Assembly: GCA_010909165.1 (NCBI GenBank)
Contig: VJWM01000349.1
Location: 1-47,436, forward strand
Length of the DNA: 47,436 nt
Reading direction: 5' to 3'
Origin: Anthoceros angustus
Taxonomy: Eukaryota; Streptophyta; Anthocerotopsida; Anthocerotales; Anthocerotaceae
Within the stretch, counting starts at the first letter, position 1. The number at the start of each line of letters is the position of its first letter. The translations under genes and the position numbers were made by a program. Below the pieces are notes generated by a model that was not told the origin of the DNA, did not search any database, and saw only the letters and a list, made by a program, of their open reading frames with translations. This document shows, piece by piece, positions 10,284-22,250 of the stretch.

Positions 10284-11030
10284 GGCGCCTTTTCACTCTC
10301 CAAACGCTTCTAAGGAAGAGAATTACTCCCCAATTCCACGCGTTGAGGGCTCCAAAGCCTCACTCCCAAACCTCCTTCCTTGTCAGCTGTGACATCCAAC
10401 TGAGGCACAAGTACACATTAGCCACGGCTTGAGCCCTCCAGCTGCTGCCAATTCCCTCTCGCATAATTTCTCCTGTGGCAGGCGCCCGGGTAAACAGCAA
10501 ATGGGGCTCCTTCCTGCTCTTTGACCTCCACGGTCCTCACGCTTCGGTGCTCCAGGGTGCCTCCGTCTTGAGCTCTGCTTCCGGCCTCCAAAAGCGCGCT
10601 CCTCCTGATTGCGAACTCAAAGAAAACTTCCCACAATCCAGGATGTTGGATGCCTTCCTCTTCGCTCCGCCACGCTCAGTTAGGGCTTTCTCTCTTTTCT
10701 CAGCTTGCGCGCCGTCTTCCTCTCGTTCGCAGGTTGCAGCGACAGCGATGGCGATGTCAGCCCACTCTTTTCCTTCTCCTTCGCGCTTACTCTCCAACTC
10801 CAGTCACAGTCCTTCACGAAGTGTGGACGTTCCAGCTCGAAGAGAAAGTTGGCGCTTCCAAAACTGCACTTTGCCCTCCTTGGATGACCGCCACCTGGAG
10901 GCTTCACAACCCTAGATTGGGTTGATCATTCTAAAATACCTAATCCTAAACTGCCTATTTTCCTATCCTATCCGCTACCCCTAACTAAGGACCTTCTAAT
11001 TAATCTTATTTATCTATTTCCCATTGGTAG

Positions 11031-11040
11031 GCATATATAG
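11031..11040 (-). promoter_or_regulatory. TATA box of LTR D (upstream promoter)
   Basis: The minus strand reads CTATATATGC within CCACTATATATGCCTACC. The same motif is in E at 22864-22871. It lies about 750 bases upstream of the ORF start at 10283. Confidence 0.55.
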
Positions 11041-11442
11041 TGGATATCCCCTTTATTCTAATTTCCGTTTCGGGAGTCCTCGTCGGAAAGCCTACGGTGG
11101 TAGCCTCTGCGGTAATTTTTTGCTCTCCAGGCGTAGTGTGGCGACCTACCGTCCTTTTGACGCCCATGCCTCGTGGGGTCATTTTGACCCGTTCTTTTCC
11201 ACAGGATATCCTCTACGCCTTCCTAATATCCTACAACTCGACTCCAAGCTTCTCGGAAAATTTCCATGTCCCCTCAATTGTTTTCGGCCAAGAAAAGTCG
11301 GCTCATCCCTGCAGCTCGTTTGGACGGGTTGCCCAAACTTTACGTTCCACATCGCTAGGGCTTGGGCCACCAAGGTGGAACCAGGCAACTCAGCCCCCAC
11401 ACCGACGGCGTGATAAGGCGGATGGAGATAAGGCGGCTAGCA

Positions 11443-11592
11443 TGTTAAATATAAAAGGGTGCGGCTAGTTAGGGTTGGTCATGTGAACCGTTTTTGAGTT
11501 GCATATATAGTGAGGCCATATGTATTTGTTCAACACACTTTTTGTTTAATCATTTTTACAAAGTCTGTTTTTCGCTCCTCGCAAAATAAACA
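11443..11592 (+). repeat. 5' LTR of copia2
   Basis: TGTTAAATATAAAA...AAAATAAACA, 150 bases, with TG...CA ends. It contains a TATA-like ATATATAG and an AATAAA near its end. It matches 17203-17338 apart from a few small indels and is directly followed by the primer site. Confidence 0.9.
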
Positions 11593-11604
11593 TGGTATCA
11601 GAGC
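11593..11604 (+). other. Primer binding site of copia2
   Basis: TGGTATCAGAGC, the standard plant copia primer site complementary to the 3' end of initiator-Met tRNA, begins at the first base after the LTR. Confidence 0.95.
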
Positions 11605-12737
11605 TCAGCTTTGGATTCTATCTTCCTTGAATGATGCCGAGTCGCGAAAGCCCGCGTAGGTGGTATAGAAGAGGCAGCCGCACTCGCCGTGGAGGAATCT
11701 CTCCTCCACAAGCACATGGCACCCCCCTAGAAACTATTCTAGACCTGTATGAACAGGATTACCCCTACATCGGTCAAGGACTTTGCTACTTGAGCACTCG
11801 GGACCGGGCGAAGATCACGTCCATTACAAGCAGAATCACATGGTTGACAATGCATGCAAGATGCGCCAAGAGGGTCGAACCACGATTTGTTTTATCGCCG
11901 ATCAACAAATCCTCACGGCTCCTCCCGTCCAGAACTACCATGTGATTGTCCTGCACCCAGCGACAAGGGCGATCAAGACGCCGTAGCTAGACTATTTGCA
12001 AGCGTCACTAGGGTCGAGAGATCCTTATCTGAAGTGCTGTCGAATCAGGAAGAAATCAAGACCAGAGTTGATCAACTTGATAACCTGTCAGGACGAGCAA
12101 TCATAGCGACAGCAAGCTCAATCAAATACCAGATCAATGAAGTGGTTGATCTCATGAAAAAGATTGAGCTTGGGCCCAGGAGGAGAAATCAACATATCTC
12201 CCTCCGGTGATTGCATCTTGACCATTTCCGCTGAGCGGCGAGGCTGGCGCTGGCGGGCGACGCTAGCGTCACCAATCTTGATGAGCGTCGCGCATCCTCC
12301 ATGTCACTCGCGGCCATCTTGTAGCGTCGACCCCCTTTCGCATCTCAGGACCTCAGGATCCAGAACCTACGATCGCGCCTCTTCACACATTCTGGATACG
12401 CGACGGTTTAGTTAGGTTCAATCTCTTCACCAAGAACACTTCCTTCCCTGCGAATCAAATATTAGAAGTCCTGCAAGGAAAGTCAATCAGCGCGGTAACA
12501 TTGTAATTAGTGTTTTCTCTTCCACAAGTCATAACTTAAGGAAGGTCACATTACGCATGTACCTAGCGTCTATAGATCAAGCCCGCTTGGTCGTCTCAAC
12601 TTCTGATCCGGGCGAATACCACCTCATCCATGGCTTACGGCTCGGGGCGGCTCTCCCAATCTTGCGGGACCATCCTTTACCTCTGAACTCAAAGAAAAGG
12701 ATCGATTCAATGGAACAAGATACCAAGTCTGGAAAGT

Positions 12738-13520
12738 TTGAATGAAGTCCACTTTGGTTGCGAGGTGTCGGGCGTAGTCGATGCTACACTTAAGAAACGA
12801 CCACTCTCCTCCTCCTTGATTAATGACATCCAAAAGTGGGACCAAGCGAACTCAATAGCACTTGCTCTACTTATTGGAGGCACGGATGCGACCTCGTGCA
12901 CGATGTCGAGTATCTCACCGATTCTTGAGATTTGGAATCAACTTGCAGCCACATATGGGCAATATTCTTACCCTATGTGCGCCAGGAATTCTATGTGAGG
13001 GAGGGAGACAAAGTGGCATCTCATGTCACCAAGTTCCGCCACCTGAGAGCTCAAATAGTTGCCCTTGGCTGCAAGATGGACGAGGTGGAGGCTGTTGCTC
13101 AACTTTTGAGCAGCCTCCCCTCCTCCTACCAAAATTTTATCTCCACACAAAATGGACCCATACGAATTGCTCATCAAGCATCCTCTGCTGGTAACCCTGT
13201 CACCATTAAGCTTGAAGAAGTTATTGGTGCCCTTTTTCAGGAAGAGCAAGGACGCCTATTTGCCACGTGGATCTAGAAACAAAAGCCCGACAAGGTGCTT
13301 ACTCGGTTTAAGAAATCAAGGGGACACACGGTGGTCGGGTCGATGGTGCCCCATCTTCTCAAGTGCCCAAGCGGACGAAGCTATCGTGTGGTGGGACATT
13401 GGGCACGTGAGTGCCGCAAGAAGAAAAGGCGTGGTGAGCCACACGACCACAATCCACAAGACCGTCGGCAAATGTTGTTGTCAAGGAGAAAGGAGAAAAC
13501 TCTAAGGCTACGGTGAAGAT
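12738..13520 (+). pseudogene. gag: copia2 gag with zinc knuckle (frameshifted)
   Basis: The segment 12800-13270 carries the UBN2/copia gag fold signature, with WDQANSIALALLIGG, WNQLAATYGQ and, after a frameshift near 12930, REGDKVASHVTKFRHLRAQI and LLSSLPSSYQNFI. A CCHC knuckle remnant follows at about 13365-13425 (GHWARECRKKK), with the leading cysteines disturbed. Upstream, 11990-12210 encodes a short coiled coil (VERSLSEVLSNQEEIKTRVD) that may belong to an N-terminal extension. Gag would form the virus-like particle. At least two frame changes are needed to read it through. Confidence 0.8.
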
Positions 13521-13899
13521 CCTCACGTCAGAGGACAACTTCATCACACGCCATGTGATGATTGGTTCTGGACTCAGAGCCCGCTCATATCTGCAACAAC
13601 AAGAATTTATTTTCTAGTTTAACAATGTGCGAATGAAGGATAAAGTCCCTTGGTGATGAAAGGAGTGACACTAGCCTTAAAGTTGAAGGACATGGGCAAT
13701 GTACCTTCATTCTCGGCGACAACACAACTTTGAAGATCGATGGAGTTCTATTTGTACAAAATGGCCAAGAATCTTCTCAATGAGCAAGATCATGCGAGCG
13801 TATGAGATACGTGTCGTGATGATACTGCTGCTTTACAGGAAGAATTCCTTTGGCGCATGTGCATTTAGAGGTATCCTCGACCATGACTTGTCTGAGTTA

Positions 13900-14800
13900 G
13901 AAGAGGTGTTCTCCTTCATCCTGTAAGTCATTCTTCGTTTTCATCAATATGAAGTCAACCCATTAGCATCTCGTAGCCATGCGCTAGGACACGCTAACAT
14001 AAACTTATTGACATGTCACGCATAGGTTGCCACAGAGAACCCCTACACCGCTTGTTTTAGGATCTTCCCATCGTGAGTCGTGCATCCTTGCCAAAGCGGA
14101 AGAGCTACCATTCCCCAAAAGCCATAGAGCAAAGACATCCTTGCACTTGTGCATGCGATATCTCTGGAAAGATCCACGAGCCATCTCTAGGTGGAGCAGC
14201 ACTATCTAACCCTCAGACGACTTTAGTCGGTACTCTTGGACCTTTCCCATGCACCAGCGACACTCTCATGCACTTTAGCGTGGCTCCCACTTGCACAAAG
14301 ACAATCGGATGCCTACTTAAAGTCCTCAGCGGTGATAATGGGATGAATTTGTCAACAATGCCTTTGATGATTACCTTCAAGAACAGGCATTCAAAGACAA
14401 CTTATTGTTCCATACACTCAGCAACAGAACGGAGTTGCTGAACGTAAAAATCAGACGCTACTTGGAATGACCAGGAGCATGCTACTACATGCCAACTTAC
14501 CTCAAGAGTATTGGGCGGAGGGTTATACGACGTATATATATGAGGATACTTACCACATCCGGACAAACTCCTTATGAGGTTTTCTCGCATCGAAAGCCTA
14601 GTTTGCTCCACCTCCGAGTATTTGGATCCAAGGCCTTCGCCTATATTCCCTAAAAACGCAAAGTTAGAGGACCGAGCTCAACGCCTACTTTTGTGGGTAC
14701 GGTGAACATGTGAAAGCGTACAAACTCTATGACCCGACACTCAATCATTAGTCCTTGCCCAGTGTCACCTTCAGAACCTTTGCACACATTACTACCAACC
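13900..14800 (+). pseudogene. pol: copia2 pre-integrase and integrase region
   Basis: The GAG-pre-integrase part is near 13980-14150 (LGHANINLLT, then LAKAEELPFPKSHRAKTSL). The catalytic-core region lies at about 14320-14400 and is frameshifted. The glutamate-box helix is clear at 14413-14515, reading QQQNGVAERKNQTLLGMTRS and then LPQEYWAE. The integrase C-terminal part up to 14800 is badly broken. This places integrase before reverse transcriptase, the copia order. Confidence 0.8.
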
Positions 14801-15079
14801 CACACCCTCTAACCCTTTAGAGGAGTAGATGCAAATGAAAGCTTTGATCTCACCTTCCCTACGGATGACGTGAAGAACCTCCAACCTTCCATCCGCAGAT
14901 GTAGATGACTCTATAGAGGCTCCCCCATGTTGCCCCTCACCCTCAGTGACCCGGGTGAACCAGATGATCTCGCAAATGATAGTTCAAATTCGGGATGAGG
15001 AGGATGTCACCGGACCCCGTTGACTGAGAACGACTCTCTGAACTACCCCTACGACGCTCCACACGCCATAGGCCACCTC

Positions 15080-16420
15080 ACCTGGTTAGAACCCTATTAT
15101 CAATCCATCGATTTTCGAACATCTTGATTTTGGTGCTATACAGAATATCCTCCGAGGAACCCCTATCATACAAGGAAGCCCTCCATGGCCCATTGCTCCA
15201 AGTGGCGGGCATGGAGGATGAATACCAATCTTTGCTCAAGAACAAGACTGCAAATCGACCTCCCACCGACGCAAAGCCATCTCTTGTAAGTGGGTTTTAA
15301 ACTTAAACTCAACAAAGGGGATTGCGGATACAAAGCCGGTGGTGGCAAGAGGATTTACCAGTTGAGGGCCTAGATTACCGGAAACATTCTCACTTGTTCG
15401 AGCACAATCCATTCGCATCTTCGCTCGCAGAGTTGAACCTTGACTTACAGAAATGGATGTGCACGGCCTTCCTCTATGGAGACCTGGATGAAGACACATG
15501 GTGCACAAGGATATGAAGATCCCGAACATCCCACCAAAGTGCTTAAATTGCTCAAGTGTATATATGGACTAAAACAAAGTGGCGAATATGGTATATCACT
15601 ATGCATATTTACCTTTCGATATCCTTTGTCCAAAGCACAGACTCTAATGTTTACCGACTCGGTCGAGGCGGCGTCATATTAGCCTATATGTTGACGATGT
15701 CATTCTTGCCACAAACAAGAACACTCATTGGCGATGTTAACAAAGCTAAGTACCAAGTTCGAGATGAAAGACATCGGAGAACTTAAATCTTTGGGAGTTC
15801 AAATCTTAAGTGCGAGAGGAAGGGCTCGATAGTTCACCAAAGATAAATATATCAATGATATTTTGCAAGTTCAAACTTGTGACTAGACCCTCGACTACTC
15901 CTTTCGCTATGGGCGTGAAACTTACCATCTCCCGGCCCACAATCCCGAAGAAATTAAGGACATGAAGGATGTCCCCTGCATGGGTTGCGATCTAATCTTC
16001 TTAGCGAACGACAAGGCCGGATATCCGATCTGTAAGCACAGTATCACAATTTGGAGAATCCGTGAAGAACACATTGGGCTGCTTGTGGATTTTCCGCTAT
16101 CTCAAAGGAACCCACAATTATGGACTCTTCTATCGAAGGACCGGATCAGGGGCTACGCTGGATTATCTTCCTACACTGAATTGGTCGTGTAAAAAGCAAT
16201 CTTCCATAGCCTGTCTTCCACGTAAGCGGTACAAATCATTGACAGATGCTTCAAAGGAGGCTGAATGGGAAAGGACCTTCCTTCATGACCTCGACCCGGA
16301 CCAGACACCTACCCTATCATGTGTGATAACATGTCTTAGCCCTTGTAGCCCCACGCTTTCACGCACTAAGCATATAGAAATTCAACATCACTACATTAGA
16401 GATGTGGTGGGCGTGAGTCG
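15080..16420 (+). pseudogene. pol: copia2 reverse transcriptase and RNase H (frameshifted)
   Basis: Recognisable RT pieces are CKWVLNLNSTKG near 15290-15320, KLLKCIYGLKQSGE near 15545-15585, and the catalytic region near 15685-15720, which is disturbed by a frame change. RNase H shows FRYLKGTHNYGLFY at about 16097-16140, DASKEAEW at 16247-16270 and SRTKHIEIQHHYIRDVV at 16359-16410. The gaps between blocks hold stops and indels. Family and order are certain; activity is excluded as read. Confidence 0.85.
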
Positions 16421-16429
16421 TGAAGGTGG

Positions 16430-17202
16430 GTTATGTGCACACAGACTAACGTCGCGCGTGCTAACGAAGGATTGGCAAAGCATAAACACTACCAACATCT
16501 TTCGGGGCTGGGCACTATACCAAGTATTTGGATAACTTATCCGGTGGGGTGGGGTGGGAACCCGAAGGTTCCCTTGGGAATTGTGTTGTGCTCGCCTCCT
16601 TGGAGGAACACGGAGCTCGACCGCACACATTTCACATTAGTGAAACGAAGAGGGAGATGGATGCCTTGCGGAGGATGAAGCTTACCTTAAGACCTAATCT
16701 CCAACGCGATACTTCTCTCATATGGCTTCACATCCTCTTTGTCACCCACGGTGGTGCCTCGTCACGACATAAGCTCCGGCTCTTATTCTTTCCATGGATC
16801 TTTAGCTTAGCCGTGATTGGGGCCGCATGTATGGTAAGCGCATCCCGTTGATGCTCTTGCTCCTCCGTCCTTCCCCTCGACCCGGCAAAGGACCATGTTT
16901 AGCGTGGCATTGACCGCGGCTACATTTGTTCCAGTGTGGGACATGGTGTCCACAGTGGTGATTACCGACGACGGTGAATCCTTCTCATGGATTATCCTTC
17001 CTCTCCTTCTACGATACACTTGAGCACTCGTAGCTCGTTCCCCTTGAGTCCTCATGCTTTCGATTGTCTGCGTGGAGTAGTGCTCGAGATGAAGGCATAA
17101 GCGAAGCCAAATGCAGTAGTAAAGAGGATGGTGAAGTCGGGCGTGTTTTCGCTAGGCAGGCGTGTGTGAGCGGTTTACCTAACCTAGCTTACCTTTAGAA
17201 AG
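16430..17202. other. Unassigned 3' spacer of copia2
   Basis: About 770 bases lie between RNase H and the 3' LTR, longer than usual for copia. There is no clear polypurine tract before 17203. A minus-strand open frame (16807-17055) shows no recognisable domain. It may hold a small insertion or a captured fragment. Confidence 0.4.
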
Positions 17203-17338
17203 TGTTAAATATAAAAACTAGTTAGGGTTGGTCATGTGAACCGTTTTGAGTTGCATATATAGTGAGGCCATATGTATTTGTTCAACACACTTTTGTTGAA
17301 TCATTTTTACAAAGTCTGTTTTGCTCCTAAAATAAACA
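17203..17338 (+). repeat. 3' LTR of copia2
   Basis: TGTTAAATATAAAA...AAAATAAACA, 136 bases, the partner of 11443-11592. It lacks a few short pieces present in the 5' copy. Confidence 0.9.
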
Positions 17339-17344
17339 TAGTTA

Positions 17345-18029
17345 GCCCACCGAGCTGGCCACCAGCCGAGAATAGGAGTGTAATAAAGATGCCAACCCAT
17401 GTAGTATAAGAGGGCTGAGTGCTCTAGTAAAGGATCTTTCTCTTGGTGTTGATGCGCGTTCCTTCACCCTTGTGCTCGCTAACGTGAGTCTCCGAGTCTT
17501 TGGAAAGGTGCACGGCTGCCTCGGAGATCGATCCAGTCCCGTGACGGACCTAACATATGGTGGTGTGCAGACAACGACCGGGACCCTTGCTCGTCCGAGC
17601 AACCTAACGTGGCTGGACCCAGGTGAGCGGAGGAACTCCGGAGGCGTGTAGAGCCGGATGGAGAGGCCAGTGAATGACGGAGGAGGTCCGACCACGAGCC
17701 GCCCATTTTTTCAAGGACGTTGAGTGTCGCGAGAGATGTGGAGATTTTGGCGTGAGTGATTTTAGATGAGTGTAACGAGAGTGGTAAGAGGGATGACAGA
17801 AGTACGAGGGACTGACGGAATGATATACGACGCAAACGAGTCTAAACGCTTGGCCTCACCAGCCCTGTCGGTGGACATCACGGTAGATAATAGCATGGAA
17901 GCGATAAGCGATGTGTTTGAGTCCGAACTACGTAAACGATCAAACGCCACAACGGAGCCCATCATTCTCTTGGGAGCGGACCCCTTAGTACAACAACACG
18001 GATTATGCGCTACCGCTATCAAAAGTCGC
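17345..18029 (+). mobile_element. Fragment related to the 3' part of segment G
   Basis: From AATAGGAGTGTAATAAAG through CTTTCTCTTGGTGTTGATGC to about 17700 the sequence follows 43150-43460 in order, with many differences, so it is a second copy of the R/U5-like end of G. The rest (17700-18029) is open in the plus frame 17762-18110 but shows no known domain and no homology I can see elsewhere in the window. The junction to minus-strand element F lies near 18030. Confidence 0.5.
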
Positions 18030-18267
18030 GCCACGAATCTTGAAGGCAAACACATCGACATACTCCCTAAGCACACTACAAAACTCCTCTTCTCCGTCCT
18101 AGATACTTAGAAACCTTGACTATCTTGCTAGGTTCTAACTCCAAGTCTTCTACTCCCGGTCTACATATGTCCCTCCTGACCGCCACCTACTAGTTCCGAG
18201 ATCCTCTCTCGGAAAATCACGATCATAGGCCTTACCCCTCCAAAAGGCTACTCCTTCCCTATGTGCC
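18030..18267 (-). pseudogene. Element F: protease-RT linker
   Basis: The minus strand continues from the protease and contains LREYVDVFAF at about 18075-18046, the motif that precedes reverse transcriptase in Ty3/gypsy polyproteins. The frame then diverges and no RT motif follows, so F is cut here. Confidence 0.5.
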
Positions 18268-18846
18268 TCATCCTTCCGACTCTTCTACGACATCTTCTAC
18301 ATGCAAGCAGGAATACACCAAATCACTCTTTATTTCGGCGACCTCAACTGAGGGTCCCCGGTAGGCTCGGTCACTGCCCGAGGAGCTTACCCCCGTACTT
18401 CCCGAGGTGTACCCATCGGACTGGAGCGCGGACTCCCCCTCATAGGGTGCCTTGCTCCATGACACGAACGCGACCTCTGCAGGTCCCTCCCTACTTGACT
18501 TGAAGGTGACGCCACTACGACCGAAATCAAAGACACAAGAGGTACCATAAAGCCAAGGTCTGCCTATCAAAACCTTATAGCCTAAATCCGACACGGGCCT
18601 CATAACAATGTAGGTGAGGTGGAAGGCGAGACCTCCAATCACAGTTGGTACGTTCCTCAACACTCCCAGTGGCTTCCTCCTTGTTTGGTCAGCCATCCGC
18701 AAAAATACTCGGACCGGATGAAACTTGGTGAACCCAAGTTGATGAGCTGTTTCCTCCGTCATCAAGTTGACTCCCGATCCTGAATCCAATGGCACATTGG
18801 GCACCAAGCATCCCGCAATCTCAACCTCAATCTCGGGTGCCCCCAA
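18268..18846 (-). pseudogene. Element F: retropepsin-like aspartic protease
   Basis: A 192-residue open frame contains PLDSGSGVNLMTEETAHQLGF (residues 19-39), the DSGS catalytic motif of plant gypsy retropepsins, and VLIGRPWLYG (residues 91-100), the second-lobe ILGRPWL-type motif. Protease would cut the Gag-Pol polyprotein in the particle. It lies downstream of the gag zinc knuckles of the same strand and upstream of the RT linker, in gypsy order. The domain itself looks intact, but the element around it is split by insertions and cut before RT. Confidence 0.85.
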
Positions 18847-19308
18847 ATCAACAAGTTACCCACGTCACCTCCGCCGGCCTCGTCCCCTATAGCCTCGGGG
18901 ATGCCCCGATCGCTTCCTTTACAATCTTGGGACCTTGACTTCATAGCAACCGCCTCAAGTTGACCACGGTCACAATGTGTCAATGGAATCGAGATTTTAT
19001 CGACAAGGTTTCCTCCTCACATGACCACGGTCGATTCCGACCTTATTGGTAAACTTCCCGAATCCATGGTCCATCCTCGGGTGGGACTCCATACCGCGGC
19101 TCCACAATGTCTCGGCTCCCTTCTCCCTCGAATGTTGGGTGAGCCGCTCAACTCTTCCTCCAAAGATTGCCGCCACTTACTGGTCGAGACGAGAAACGTA
19201 GACCATTCCTCCCCTCATTAGCTTTTCCTGCTCCGCTACCGAGGTGCCGCCTACCCCTCAGAGTGCCGACCACTGCAGTGAGTCCGCCTACCGCCCCGGT
19301 AGGTGGGG

Positions 19309-20143
19309 TCATTCCTCCCCTCCTCGGGCGGCTGCCTCCGGAGGCCAAGGTGAGTCATCCCTCACCTTCCTCCGCTTCCTTTCTTCCTCGTGGCCGCGCC
19401 TCTTTTCCGACCTTCGATCCTTCTCCCGTCGCTCCGATCTGGTGGTCACCTTGGCCACCATCAATCCTTCATCCGCGCTCATCTCTCCCTCATACCCTTC
19501 TTCCACAATTCCTGATGTCACACTGGAGTCGTCGAGGAAATCGTATTCCGCCTCCACCTTCAGCATGGGCGTCGTGGTTACTGTAATCGCGGTTTCAGGG
19601 TTGGTTCGTGTCTCCTCCGCCGCAGGCTCCGTGAACCTGACCCCTGGTCGCGTTGGTGCCACTCGCGCCACACCCGAACACCTGGGATCCCCCATCTTAT
19701 GCCCCAATTCCTTGCATACCTGACAAAAGGGCACATAACCCACTTGCTTTCGGGGTTCTGGGCAATCATTCGAGTAATGTCCTAGTGTGCCACAATTATA
19801 ACAACATCCTTGTGGAATTGCCATCGGCCTTTGTGATGGATCAGGCCTCCATGGACCTGGCGACGTCGGTCGCGATCCATACCTCGAGGGTACTGGTGTT
19901 GCAGGTTGGTAAGTTGCCCTCATGGATTGAGGTGGCCGACTTCCGGTGACCGCTTGCACCTGGTAAGCTTCATCCACATACCAATAGTCCCCAGGCATGA
20001 CGGCTTCCACATGGTTTACAGCATGCCGTGGTGCACAAATACATTCCCTGTTGGTGTGTCCCATTTGATGGCAAATTGAGCAATACACCAACTGTCTCGC
20101 CGGCGAGGGAGACCTCCGTGGAGCTTGGTTCTTCACTGCCTTG
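19309..20143 (-). pseudogene. gag: Element F: C-terminal gag with zinc knuckles
   Basis: The open frame to 19309 contains CSICHQMGHTNREC and CYNCGTLGHYSNDC, two C-x2-C-x4-H-x4-C knuckles. A further Cys/His group follows (CQVCKELGHKMGDPRC, atypical spacing). A charged tail follows (EKDRRSEKRRGHEEERKRRK). The knuckles would bind the element's RNA. The frame appears to start at 20178, but the first dozen residues come from the adjacent LTR; true gag begins at 20143, where solo LTR S is inserted. The missing upstream part is at 28764-29601. Confidence 0.85.
20139..20143. repeat. Target site duplication CCTTG (left copy)
   Basis: CCTTG directly abuts the LTR terminus at 20144 and is repeated at 28764-28768 next to the other terminus of S. 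Confidence 0.85.
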
Positions 20144-21453
20144 TGTGGGAGGCAGATCCCGGGGCTCCCGAGATTCACCCTCTAGTGGCCACACTTATCC
20201 CACTATCCGCTAAGTACAATAGGTTTCGTCCCATGAGACTCTTGTTTGTCGGGTCACTGTCCAAGGCACAAACCACACACCTCTTCCACACCCCCAAGCT
20301 CCCTCAGTGGAGCAACCTCAACTCACTCCGCAGGCGGCCCCACGCCTCCGTCTTTCCTCCGTCAATCACTTCGGACCTACAATGACACCCCTCGACTATA
20401 GGTCCACACCCCGCGGCGGTGGGTGAGGCTACGCCGTGGGACCCCCTCGTTGCAGCGACTTCACCACCGTGATCTTCCACTATTCCTTTCCCATTGCCTT
20501 CCCACAATTGGCATCCTCAACCACCAACTCGGCGGCAGCGCTCCCATGTTGCTCCGGGAATCGCCTCGGGACCTACCCAACAACAAACAATTGTAGGGCC
20601 TACCCTCCTACCACTTGTAGGAGTTGTAGGAGATCTGGCTGGTGGGCGGCACACCCTCATTCCTACGTGGGAGGAGACACCCTATCCCAGCATGCGCGTG
20701 CATCCTACCACCGGTAGTCGCACTGGCCGGACATAGGTTACCTCGCCCTAGTTCAAGGCCTCTCCAACTTCCGAGGCGCTCCAACTACAACTGGCGCCCA
20801 CAAAACTCCACACTAGCGGCCACGACACCTCCCTTGCTCGTCCATCTCGCTCACGGACCTGGACATCCTACGGTCGTAGGTCCCACCCTCTGGTGTCCAT
20901 CCCTCACACAAGGGACCCCCTAGCGGCGACTTCTCCACCCGTGATTTTGAGACCTTAGCTTCCGGTCTCGGTTTGGTGCAGTTGGGACCCCTCCCTTAGG
21001 CTCGACTTGGGCCTTCTTCTTACTCCTAATCTCTACCTACTCCTCTACTCAACATTCAACTCCACATTCTCCTCAACACTCACCTCAACTCAACTCCTCA
21101 TCCTCCTAATCTAACCTTACTTCAAGCTCACCTAGCCCTTACGGCACAACACAGGGTGCCCTAAGCCAACAAGTTCTTCCTTGGGCGGGGTTGCTATGAG
21201 TTTGCACAGGGCGAGAACCTCCGAGTCTTTCCATAGTCTACCCTCAAGCAGAGTTCCTTGGGCATCGCCACACACCCAAAGCAAAGCAATTTCCAACCAT
21301 TCACAGGGGAGCAACACCGGGCGCCCGCAAGGCGAGCCCTCATAAGCACTCCACCATAAACTCCTCTCTAACCTTCCGTTAGCTTCACGAAATTCCTTCA
21401 CAAGGAGCAAAGGACTCGCAGTTTGGGAAAGGCCGATATTTTCTTCTCAAACG

Positions 21454-21462
21454 CCTTATAGG
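21454..21462 (-). promoter_or_regulatory. TATA-like box of LTR S
   Basis: The minus strand reads CCCTATAAG at the place corresponding to CCCTATAAAAGG in the H LTRs. Confidence 0.4.
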
Positions 21463-22044
21463 GCTCATACATAAGGCCTCCCTTGGCCACACCTCCCCTT
21501 ACTTTTCCCTCGTTCTTCCTCAACCACTATAAACTAATAGCCGCCTAAAGCCGCATTAAAACCACTACCCACTCGCTTTCGATCATCATGACAATCACCT
21601 AGAAAACTCTCAATCTCCCTATTTTAACAATAAGTATGACTGGCTGCGTTAAAATCCTAAGAGTTCTCACTCCAAATCCTAACCAATCTACCATAAATCC
21701 TCCACTTGCCTCGGCATTGACTCCTAGCAGTGCTCCGCATAATTCCACAGTGGTTCCTCTGAGCCACACACACTCAACATCATGAAATCTAAAGCTTGGT
21801 GGAGAAGAGACCCATGCTCTTCCGTGGTTTGCCTCCATCCCTCCACAATTATGAGCCTCCACTTGTCATCCCCAATATTTTCACAATGAGCTCACTCCAA
21901 GCTACCAACCCCTTCAATTACCTCCATGGCATCTCTGCCGTCGCCTTGTGATCCTCGGATGTGGGCCACCCTCTACACCTCCTACGGACATAGGGTCAAC
22001 TTGTTATACCTCCCTCGGACGTGGGTCAAATTCTTCTCGCCTCC

Positions 22045-22250
22045 ACACTCTCCACTACAGAAGGTCTCCGTGAGATCTTGCTCCATGCCTTCCTCTTCCT
22101 CCTCCAGTCATCCTCGGCCTTCCATACACACCCGGATGTGTTGGGCTGTCGGCCACCAGATCGGTCCTTGCATCCCTATTCTCCGTTCCTCAAGTTCCTC
22201 TGGCTCCCTAGCGGCAGCTTGCCCTTCTTAGGTGCAGGCGCTTTCACCAT
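22045..22250 (-). pseudogene. Short LTR-borne ORF remnant in S
   Basis: An ATG at 22250 opens MVKAPAPKKGKL, a Lys/Pro-rich start like those of the larger LTR ORFs, but a stop follows after 25 codons (22173). The homologue of the acidic tail EDDSEEEEEGMEQD of H lies out of frame at about 22150-22050. It probably is a reduced form of the LTR-borne ORF. Confidence 0.4.

Larger units (their letters stand above)
9671..11351 (-). mobile_element. Truncated giant LTR D
   Basis: On the minus strand the LTR starts TGTGGAACGTAAAGTTTGGG at 11351 and runs left through a TATA box (11031-11040) to the ORF start at 10283 and the core of the ORF, ending near 9671 against LTR B. It is closest to LTR E: the segment 10940-11050 matches 22860-22960 in reverse complement, and the two ORFs share identical runs. 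The R/U5 end is missing. Confidence 0.6.
11443..17338 (+). mobile_element. Ty1/copia retrotransposon copia2, near full length but decayed
   Basis: The element has matching short LTRs at both ends, an initiator-Met primer site and, in order, gag, zinc knuckle, integrase, reverse transcriptase and RNase H. At about 5.9 kb its size is normal for copia. All coding blocks carry frameshifts or stops, so it is inactive as read. No clean five-base target duplication is visible: the flanks are TAGCA on the left and TAGTT on the right, sharing only TAG. Confidence 0.85.

Noticed and set aside
16807-17055. Possible gag fragment on the minus strand in copia2
   Set aside because: It has no zinc knuckle or gag-core motif; the resemblance was compositional only.
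17762-18110. Open frame of 114 residues as a host gene
   Set aside because: It lies between retroelement fragments and overlaps the antisense pre-RT motif of F at 18046-18075, with no known domain.
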